The position numbers were made by a program, and so were the translations under genes. The notes beneath the pieces were generated by a model. The model worked only from the letters and a program-made list of their open reading frames with translations. It ran no database searches and was not told the DNA's origin. 64,000 bases of DNA from Eucommia ulmoides (Eukaryota; Streptophyta; Magnoliopsida; Garryales; Eucommiaceae), in the NCBI GenBank assembly GCA_016647705.1, contig CM028332.1:31625300-31689299 (forward strand). Direction: 5' to 3'. Positions 56,561 through 64,000 of this stretch are shown piece by piece. Each line of letters opens with the position of its first letter. Position 1 is the stretch's first letter.

Positions 56561-58070
56561 TATTCCATCCGATTATCTTCCATTATATCATCAAGGGAAT
56601 ATTATTCATATTCAGAGTGATTTCGGTATCCTGGTGGGATATTATCTTCATACTCTGGATCCTCTTCAAGCTCCTTATGCCGTTCATTTTCATAATATTT
56701 GTAGAACTCTTCTTTCTTTATGTCGTTGCGAAATTTTACCTCCGGGAGACTAAGGCAACAATATATATTTTGAATTGAATCTTCAGTGATATGATTAAAT
56801 GATCCATGGATATATTCTATATGTCGAAAATCAATTTTTCTTACTAAGTTTCTAATAGTCCAATGTGCTATTTGCTCATTAAGTGAAAGGTTATCACAGA
56901 ACCATGATATATCAGAATTAGCGGAAAGTCTAAGTGGCCTGAGAATTTTTCCTTCTCTGATTATAGATTCAAGTCTTCAAACTAGGGCAATTTTATGTTT
57001 GGTTGGAATAGGATCAAGGCCTTCAAAGATTGGGCCAATGGATTTTATATATACTTTTATTCCTTGGACATGTGGATCAATAAATATGTTACAAAGACAT
57101 ATGGCGAGTCTACGTCCAAATAGATTAGTTTGGTCTGGATCATGAATATTGAATTGGGCCAAAAATCCATAGTCTAAAAGTTTTTGGGCCGTGAGAATTA
57201 TATCTTCATTTTTAAATCTGAAAACTATGGGCTGATATTCATTGAAGTCTATAGCAACTCGAATTATATTATATGTGAGATGGTAGATACAATTAGTTCT
57301 GAAAAGATCCATATCTGGTAAACATATTGGGTTATTTTTGCAACAAAAGGTAAAATTATAATAAGCATCATGTTTGGCTCTAAGCCCGGGTGTATGTATA
57401 GAGTTGTGGCATATGTTTTGGAGATGGACTTGAATAAAAGTTTGGATATCACGATCTCTCTGGTTGTCCTGTTGAATTATGATTTGAACAATATGTCTGG
57501 GTAGTGGACAAAGAAATTGCAGTGAAAGGAAAAAGGCTCGAAATTTTTGTTTTTCAAGCTGGTCTTTTATGTATTGGGGTTTATCGATGAATTCATTTCT
57601 ATCAAATGTTATATTAGATATATAAAAGGAATTTATTATGTAGTTAGAAGTTTTAACTTCCTAAGCTATGTTTGAGAGTGATTTTTCAAGACAATATATC
57701 TTATTTTTTAATTCTATATTGTCTTTGAAAACTCGATCTCCTTTTTCATTTATATCTTTGAAATGTTTTTGTAATATATTGCAATTTTCACAATTAAATA
57801 ATGTAGAAGAGGATGATGATGATGTGGAGGATGTATCTATCGTTGTGAATGCAGGTGTTTTTTCTTTTTCATTTTTCTTAAGTGCAGAGCCGTGAATTTT
57901 AAAATTATATCTTAATAATGATCGTGTTGATTTAAGTGCGTCACCAAATGTATAGAAACCTATAAATGTGGATCTGGATAGTTAAAGATTTTTTTTCCAA
58001 AACTTCTGTCCATTTTTGCAAATACTCCTATTTCATGTCCATTGAAAACACAGTAATATTCAAATTATTT
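56560..58070 (-). pseudogene. viroplasmin/transactivator-like ORF (TAV) of the pararetrovirus
   Basis: At 58060-57985 the minus strand reads EYYCVFNGHEIGVFAKMD, and after a frameshift near 57962 GFYTFGDALKS. This is the layout of the caulimovirus viroplasmin fold (YYxVFNG ... GIY ... FxTFxEAL), related to the RNase H1 hybrid-binding domain. A Ser-rich linker, a CENC segment and a coiled coil follow to about 57665 (one TAG). Then comes a long frame (57650 down to 56990) with FLCPLPRHIVQIII, FCCKNNPICLPDMD and CNIFIDPHVQGIKVYIKSIG. It continues with stops to about 56560. In caulimoviruses TAV forms inclusion bodies and allows polycistronic translation. The C-terminal assignment is by position only. 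Confidence 0.6.
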
Positions 58071-58760
58071 CTTAATTCCATTATTCTTAAGAGATGGAAA
58101 GTAATGAATGATCACTAAAATTATATTTATCTTAATGGGTTGTGCATTATCTAAATTCCATAAATTATCTACTATGCATTGTATGTGATCATCTATTTCT
58201 ATCCTAGATTTATATAATTTAGGAGAATTCTTAAAATATGTTGGTAGGACAATCTTGTTGCCAAAAGTCAGGGTCTTGTTGTCCTTCTGCAAACAAACAT
58301 TAGAATAAATTTCTCTTGATAAATAATCAGCTAAACTATTATTTTTTCTTTTTATGTGTTCAAATTCTACTTTATATCCATTTCTTGCTATAGTATTTAT
58401 AAAATTTACCTTTTTTTTTTTTTTATGTATTTTCTTTTCACTACTTTTACTATAGAATTTTACTATGTTTTCACAATCTGTTCTTACTGTAAAATATTTA
58501 TTTAAGAATAGTCTAAAATTATTTCGACCATTTACAACACCTAATATTTCGCAGTCTAAGCTAGTTAGATTTGGGTCTTTTTCAACATATTTCTCACTAG
58601 CATACCTACATAATTTTTTTTCTTTCCTATCTTTATATTTACCAGGCTTGCAATATAAGACAACTCTGCATCTTTTTTTGGATGCATCGGTTTCTACTAT
58701 TTTATAGATTGTTTCTAATGGGAAGTGTAATTCTGGTAAATTCTTGCAAAGTTCATTTAG
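58065..58760 (-). pseudogene. pararetroviral RNase H and pol C terminus
   Basis: TDASKKRCRVVLYCKPGKYK and LDCEILGVVNGRNNFRLFL are RNase H landmarks (58715-58515), followed by TVRTDCENIV with the catalytic Asp. A frame change occurs in the A-run at about 58409-58424. The tail NNSLADYLSRE then closes the domain, and the piece 58292-58065 ends the polyprotein. It degrades RNA in RNA-DNA hybrids during reverse transcription. Broken here. Confidence 0.8.
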
Positions 58761-59550
58761 GTGTTAAACTATCTTTATTCTTCCAAATTAAATAATTTTT
58801 ATCCTCCTTATTTAGTTTTACTATATAATGGCCCCACAATATTTCATAAATCTTTAATGTACATTCTTACATAATTAAGTAATCCTAGGAAATTCTGAAA
58901 TTGTTTTGTATCTTCAATCTTGTTTGAGTATTCTAATATATTTTTTACTATATGTGGTTGTAATTTTATTTTACCATTTCCTATTTTTGTTCCTAAAAAT
59001 CCGAAATATGTTTTGCATAACTCCATTTTGTTTACTTATTATTAATCCATTGTCAATAAATTCTTTAAATATAAGTAAAAGATGATTATAATGTTCTTCC
59101 TCATTTTCTGAAAAGACTGATATATCATATTTATATACCAGAACGAATTTATAATATTTTTTAAGTATACGATTCATTTTTCTTTGAAATATACTAGGTG
59201 TATTTTTTAGTCCAAATAGCATAGCAATCCAATGTCCTTTTGGGTAGGTGAAAGCTATCCATGGTATCGATTTTTCATCCATTTTTATTTACCAAAATCC
59301 TAACTTACAATCAAATTTAGTGAATATCTTTTTATCTTGTATGCAGTTTATTAAACTATCATTGTTTGGAATTAGATTATTATCTTCAGTTTTATTATCA
59401 TTAAGTCTTTTATAATTTATAACCATTCTAGCCTTTCCTCTTTTTATTTCGGCATGATTTCTAACCATAAAGGCTGTACTTCTATGTCTACTATCATTGT
59501 GTCTTATAACTCCTAATTTTAGCAACTCTTCTATTTGCTTATCGAATTCC
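58760..59550 (-). pseudogene. pararetroviral reverse transcriptase
   Basis: Pieces 59525-59289 (KARMVINYKRLND, FDCKLGFW), 59282-58971 (SIPWIAFTYPKGHW, LFGLKNTPSIFQRKMN) and 59026-58844 (TYFGFLGTKIGNGKIKLQPH) are RT motifs in order. The active site reads VYKYDI where YxDD is required, so the first catalytic Asp is Tyr. A stop splits the first two pieces at the usual Gln of GFWQIK. A frameshift near 59030 splits the last two. Confidence 0.85.
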
Positions 59551-60420
59551 TATATATATATATATGTGTTCATATTTACCACTTGTTGTTTTATACATAA
59601 TTCAGGATTTTTTATTTCCAAATGTGCCAAAATTTTATTTCTATCCCAATATCTTATAGAATCTTCTCCTAACACTTGTGTTTGTTCAGCTAGATTTATT
59701 ATCTTATCTAATTTTTGTTTTTTAGTTATAGCTCTAGGCATTCTTTCTATGGATTTTAGTATATATTCTATATTAATTCCAGGTTTACATTTATGGTTTA
59801 TGTTTTCTGTATTTTTCTCAATAATTTCCTCAATGTCTTCTTGATTTTCTTTTATGGTGGTATATATGTTTTCATTTTTATTATCGAAATTATCTATGGG
59901 GCCACCACGTTTCGTAAGCGTAAACTCTGATGTTAGTATGTTTTGTTTTTGTTGCATAAAATAATCTGTTGGTGTAGTAACATATTTTTTAGTAATTGTA
60001 ACAAAATTATTATTTATTATTATACACCTTTTTGGGTTTCTGATAAAGTTTAAACCTATTATAAAATTATAATTATGGTTAACTTGACTTTACCATACTT
60101 GTGGTAATGGAAATTGTTCGTTAAAATCATTATCAAGTGTTTTAAATGATATAAAACTGTCTCGAAGGCAGTGTTTATATTGTAACGTGCTACCATCCAT
60201 TTGTGATGTGTATATAGGTTGACTAAGTGTTTGGACACATTCTTTGGGTACTAGATTTATATCTAAATGTTATTTTTGTAGGTATACTTAATAATGTTGT
60301 TATAGGTATTATAAGTGATTGTGATTCTAAATTGTAGTTTTGGAAATCGGTTAACATATATTGTTCTTCACTTATATCGATGGATTTTTCTTTTCCTTTA
60401 TTATTTTTAAATATAACTTC
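59550..60420 (-). pseudogene. pararetroviral protease and linker to RT
   Basis: The minus strand at about 60350-60060 keeps the second half of an aspartic protease (MDGSTLQYKH ... NYNFIIGLNFI, compare ADGS ... FIIGNNF in caulimovirids). The text jumps from LLSIPTKI to NLVPKECVQ with a frame change near 60268, and the expected D-T/S-G active site is absent. The Glu/Asn/Lys-rich linker (59957-59550, including KPGINIEYILKSIERMP) then leads to RT. Confidence 0.6.
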
Positions 60421-60489
60421 TTTTAATTTTTGGGTTTCATATTCTAATTTTTCGATTTTTCAATTAATTTCCCTTATATCTATTTTGAC

Positions 60490-62240
60490 TTCTCTTAATT
60501 CACTAGTCATTATATATTCTAATGTTTTATTTAATTCTTCTCTAGTGTCTATATTATATTTTGTTTTTATGAAAAATTTACATATTTCTTTATGGCATTG
60601 GTAACATTTATATTTGTTTTCAATACTAGGATATCGATAACATACATTACAAGGTGTTTTATTACTACATTGTTTATAGTTCTAATAATGTATACATTCA
60701 ACTTTATTTATTTTTTCTAAGTCATCTCGGCTTATGCCTAAATTCATCATGCTTATGTCTGAGTCGTCTTCTTCAGAAAGTTCGTCCTTATCTAAATATA
60801 TTTCTTCTATGGATATTATACTTAAAACGTTGTCTTCAGATTCATTTAGATCTAGGCTTACTATATCTTCTTCCAAATCTAATACTAAATATGTTCTTTT
60901 CTTTGGGCATTTGTTTGCTAGGTGACTAACATCTACGCATATGAAGCATGTACATTTCTTTTATGAAGGTCTCTTAACATAATTTTTATTTGGCTTAAAA
61001 CCTTTTTTGATAATTTTTGGATTTTCTTGTAAATTTTTCTTCAGAATATATTTTTTATATTTATTGTACTTCCCATATTTTTTATATGTTTTTCTTCGTT
61101 TTTTATCTTCATACTGTTGAGGGGTATATATAACGGATTTACAGAATCCATACTGTTGTTTTTTAAGGTTATGTTGAATTTCTGATTATGTGCAGTGATC
61201 TTGTAATTTATTATATGTGAATGCTATTTTAGGTCCTATCCCTGCATAGGGTAGATGTGAATTTGTTTCTTTTCATTGTTTTACTATTTGTTGTCCTAAT
61301 GGTCCTGATAATTTTTTTTAAATATTTATCACATAATTCTTGATCAACACTTTTTTCTGTTCTTCCCAATATATTGGTATAATCATTACTAAATTGTTCT
61401 ATGTATTTCCAATTTCCTATTGTTAATTGATCTAGTTCTCTAAGTGCCACATTTTGATAATCAACTAGTTCTCTTGCTGGGTCACTTCCCAATGTATATA
61501 TCTTATAAATGATGTAAAATTATATGGATTATTTCTAGTTGCTTTTATTTCTTGTATAGTTTCTAGTCTATCTCTTTTGTAATTATTGTACTAATTTGCT
61601 ACAGTTTCTCCTAATAAAGTTTCCATAAATTCCCACATATCTATATCTTGATTTAATTTATTTTTCCATGCTCTTACAACATTATTTTCCCATATAAATA
61701 TACTTCATTCCATAATTGGGGATTCCATCTTGTTATATTTAAAATTGATCCAGATATACTTGCTTTTGGTAATTCTTTTGCTATTTATGAATTCTTCTTA
61801 ATCATTTTCCTTTATACACTCTATTTGATTTTGTTTCTTGATATGTTCCTGGTTGAATAGGTCGTCTTCCTCCTAGATTATATGGTATTGGTGGTCTAGG
61901 TTGATATTGGTATGGGTTTGTTCCTTAATTTACAGTACTACTTGTGGATGCCTCCCTATCTGCTTCCATCATATTTATATTTCTTATACCATTCTCCACT
62001 TCTATTGAAATTTCCTCGAAGATTTTTGGTTTTTTATAATAATTTTTTAGTATGAGAATTGGATCTAATTCACAATCATCTATTAATATACTAAAATATA
62101 AGTCCATATCATATTTTTCGCTTCCTAGTTTTTGTGCTTCTTTTTCTGTCATTCCTTGTGCTATCATATTGTCATAATCATTATCTATAATCTTTTTATA
62201 TCATCCACAGTATATCCACTAGGTTCTTTTATGTTCATAA
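60490..62240 (-). pseudogene. pararetroviral coat protein with two Cys-rich motifs
   Basis: It starts near 62238 (MNIKEPSGYTVDDIK), just after the movement-protein stop. The acidic piece 62167-61925 and the core (SGSILNITRWNPQLWNEV, later LTIGNWKYIEQFSNDY) follow across many stops and shifts to 61229. A basic Lys-rich stretch at about 61090-60970 precedes a zinc knuckle CTCFICVDVSHLANKC (60951-60904), which is C-X-C-X2-C-X4-H-X4-C. After an acidic segment, CNVC-X11-CYQC-X4-C-X2-F (about 60646-60569) is the second motif with its last Cys replaced by Phe. Both motif patterns are the badnavirus ones. Confidence 0.75.
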
Positions 62241-62262
62241 AGTTAATTTATTCTTCGTTATT

Positions 62263-63105
62263 TTAAGAATCTTCTTCGTTTATATTATTACTAGACTCTC
62301 CTGCCTCATAATGATATTCATTAAACCTCATATTAAGAGATTCGTCTTTATTTTTATAAGTTGGGTTATTTTCTGGTACTAATATTTTTTCGTGTATAAA
62401 ACCATTAATTTTCCAATCAAGTCCTGCATTTATTTCTGATGAAATTTTTTTGGTTGGTATTACTTTAATTCCTTTTGTCCCTAATATTTTTATTAAATTT
62501 TCATTGTCAAGCTTATATTTAGTTTTATTACTTTGGCTAAATTTCCCTATAAATCCTGTGCATAGTAAGATATTGTTTGATTCTCTTTTCATACTGTAAC
62601 CTTTTGTCTTAATTCCTATTTTTATATTTTTATACACTGTGTCACTAGTAACTTGATAATCTGGTGTGAAATATATTATCCCTCCATTATTGTTCATATA
62701 TATTTCAATACTTCCTAATAAAGATTGTTCTATATCTGTAAATCTACTGTCACATAAGCATATAAATACTTTTGTTCCTAGTCCCATCCTATGTAGTCCT
62801 TTAATTCCTAATAGTATTAGTCCTAGATGTACTAAGGGCATATTAAATTTTTCTATTTCATTGTATATTTTTAGTTCTAGTAAATCTAATGTTATTTGTT
62901 GATCTTCATGGGTAAATGATATAGTTCTTTCAAAAAAATGTTTATATATAACAGATTTGTCAAAAAGTTTGTTTGTGTTTTGGTATAAAACACTTGGTTT
63001 TACTATTTTTAATCCATTTTTCTTAAAGGTTTCGATTTGTTTATTTAAGTCTATTAGTGTTTCAATTTGTTGTTCATAATTATGTTCGGATCTATTTCTT
63101 CTCAA
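62263..63105 (-). CDS. pararetroviral movement protein (30K superfamily)
   Basis: A 280-codon open frame, the longest intact viral piece in the window. The middle (residues about 90-165) reads MPLVHLGLILLGIKGLHRMG, then KVFICLCDSRF, SLLGSIEIYMNNNGGIIYF and PDYQVTSD, the usual core of caulimovirid movement proteins with the conserved Asp. The N terminus is Lys/Asn/Glu-rich and may continue upstream in another frame (63105-63520), so the true start is uncertain. Such proteins form tubules through plasmodesmata. Its isolated integrity is chance or recent age rather than proof of function. Confidence 0.8.
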   Translation of the reverse strand: MRRNRSEHNYEQQIETLIDLNKQIETFKKNGLKIVKPSVLYQNTNKLFDKSVIYKHFFERTISFTHEDQQITLDLLELKIYNEIEKFNMPLVHLGLILLGIKGLHRMGLGTKVFICLCDSRFTDIEQSLLGSIEIYMNNNGGIIYFTPDYQVTSDTVYKNIKIGIKTKGYSMKRESNNILLCTGFIGKFSQSNKTKYKLDNENLIKILGTKGIKVIPTKKISSEINAGLDWKINGFIHEKILVPENNPTYKNKDESLNMRFNEYHYEAGESSNNINEEDS

Positions 63106-63520
63106 AACATTTTGAATTATATTTTGATTATGTGAACTTCTAGCGACTACTTGTTTATCTGTTATTTTATATGTAAAGATAACTCTTTTTTTATTTTAGC
63201 TTTAGGTTTTTCTTTCACGTCAAAGTCTTTAAATGAGGCAATTAAATCTTCGATATGTTTATGTTGTTCCACTTCTTGCTTTATAGTTTTTAGTTTTTCA
63301 AACATTCTAGTTCTTGTTTTAGTAAGTCTTGTTTTATATCTAAATCGTCTATCTTTTTATGTAAACTTATTAAAAGAAATATAATAGTATTATTCTGTTT
63401 TATTATATGAGAATCTCCTGCGGTTCCTCCTGTATATCTACTAAGTCCTTCTGATTGGGCCAAATAATTCTTTATTTCTTTTAAAGCTTGTTTATATTCT
63501 AAATATGACTCACTATTCAT
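63106..63520 (-). pseudogene. N-terminal segment of the large viral ORF
   Basis: The piece 63520-63290 starts with an ATG that overlaps the previous stop (TGATG at 63518-63522). It holds EIKNYLAQSEGLSRYTGGTA, then HIIKQNNTII and a coiled coil. A frameshift near 63290-63300 moves reading to a Lys/Glu-rich stretch (DLIASFKDFDVKEKPKAKIK) that runs towards the movement protein. Confidence 0.6.
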
Positions 63521-63522
63521 CA
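63518..63522 (-). promoter_or_regulatory. TGATG stop-start overlap between viral ORFs
   Basis: The minus strand reads GACTGATGAATAG: the TGA that ends the coiled-coil ORF shares its A with the ATG of the next ORF. Such overlaps allow translation of downstream ORFs from one RNA in badna- and tungro-like viruses. Confidence 0.55.
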
Positions 63523-63990
63523 GTCTTTAAGTATCATTAATACTTCTTTTATATGTTTATCTAATATATCTAAATTTTTTACCTGCTCCTTTATAGTATT
63601 AATTTCTTTATTTATATTTTTTATTTCAACTTCTATTTCTTTGGGATTAGTTAATTCTATATGTGCCTTAGAAAGTTTCTTAGTTGTTAGATTATTTTGA
63701 TCTTCTATATAATCTAATGTTTCTTCTAAATTTTTTATGTTTTGGCCTTTCTGTCCAAATCCTTCAATTATTGCCGTATATATTATATCTTGTCTATTTA
63801 TTTGAAATTCTAAATTATTTCCTAAATTAATTATTAAATCAATTAAACCATTATTCTTTTTATTCTCTGTATGTAGTATATGTTTATAGTCTCCTTTAAA
63901 ATTACAGGTTATTTTAGAATTCTCAATATTAAGGATTCTTTTTGATATTCTGGAATTTCTAAGTTTAGATATTCTAAGTTTTTAATGATA
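63520..63990 (-). CDS. upstream coiled-coil ORF of the pararetrovirus (partial)
   Basis: An open minus-strand frame of about 155 codons without an early ATG, ending TGA at 63520-63522. It includes LIDLIINLGNNLEFQINRQD, IIEGFGQKGQNIKNLEETLD and a long Lys/Glu/Ile/Asn coiled coil. Its start lies upstream or was lost. The overlap with the next ATG resembles the tight ORF junctions of badnaviruses and tungroviruses. Confidence 0.5.
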
Positions 63991-64000
63991 AACTATATTA

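Larger units (their letters stand above)
54906..64000 (-). mobile_element. endogenous pararetrovirus (Caulimoviridae), rearranged, runs off the right edge
   Basis: On the minus strand, from high to low coordinates, are a coiled-coil ORF, movement protein, coat protein, protease, RT, RNase H, a viroplasmin/transactivator-like ORF, an intergenic region with a TATA-like box, a small coiled-coil ORF and a second partial copy of the coat-protein Cys region. The gene order fits a circular caulimovirid genome opened inside the first ORFs. There is no integrase and no LTR, as expected. Stops, frameshifts and catalytic changes show an old, inactive integration. Genus not assigned. Composition is very AT-rich compared with the plant gene. 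Confidence 0.85.

Noticed and set aside
62666..62902. plus-strand frame opposite the movement protein
   Set aside because: Antisense shadow of a clear viral gene.
1..64000. CRISPR arrays, operons, rRNA and tRNA genes
   Set aside because: The direct repeats are microsatellites or LTR-internal. The tRNA-like words are retroelement primer sites, and no cloverleaf or rRNA sequence was recognised.

Overview
The window is nuclear DNA of a flowering plant, most likely a eudicot. It is AT-rich, rich in transposons, and carries one plant gene with GT-AG introns. No species call can be made from sequence alone, and no bacterial features are present.

Layout. 1-4617: 3' part of a decayed Ty1/copia element (+). 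4633-9387: intergenic DNA with MITE-like elements and microsatellites. 9388-17338: a solo LTR (-) with a perfect 5-bp target duplication, split by a pol-less element of the same family (9806-15478, +). 17344-18600: the 5' flank of the gene, with two G-boxes. 18632-24306: the only recognisable plant gene, a five-exon ILR1-like/ILL6-type amidohydrolase (about 469 aa), likely acting on amino-acid conjugates of jasmonate or auxin in the ER. About 24956-46250: a four-level nest. A copia element (A, -) was split in its protease-to-integrase reading frame by a Tork-like copia element (C, 26299-44312, -). C was hit by a solo LTR (29014-30601) and by a coding-deficient Ty3/gypsy element (34621-43590). 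The 3' LTR of that gypsy element was then hit by a truncated copy (38746-about 42914) of the 9-17 kb family. Every level except the last has readable target duplications. 46474-47437: a hAT-like non-autonomous transposon. 49262-54418: a second copia copy related to A (B, +).

54780-54905 is an array of short hairpins. From there to the window end, mostly on the minus strand, lies a large endogenous pararetrovirus (Caulimoviridae). In genome order it has a coiled-coil ORF, a TGATG junction to the next ORF, movement protein, coat protein, remnants of protease, reverse transcriptase and RNase H, a transactivator/viroplasmin-like ORF, an intergenic region with a TATA-like box, and a small coiled-coil ORF. 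A duplicated coat-protein fragment marks the left edge. The coat protein carries the paired Cys motifs usual in badnaviruses, yet the locus also has a viroplasmin-like ORF. That unusual combination is the most interesting content of the window. The copy is broken by stops, frameshifts and catalytic losses.

The transposons and viral copy show no intact coding potential. The amidohydrolase gene is the only candidate for a working gene, although it lacks a normally conserved Gly-Gly-His-Ala segment.
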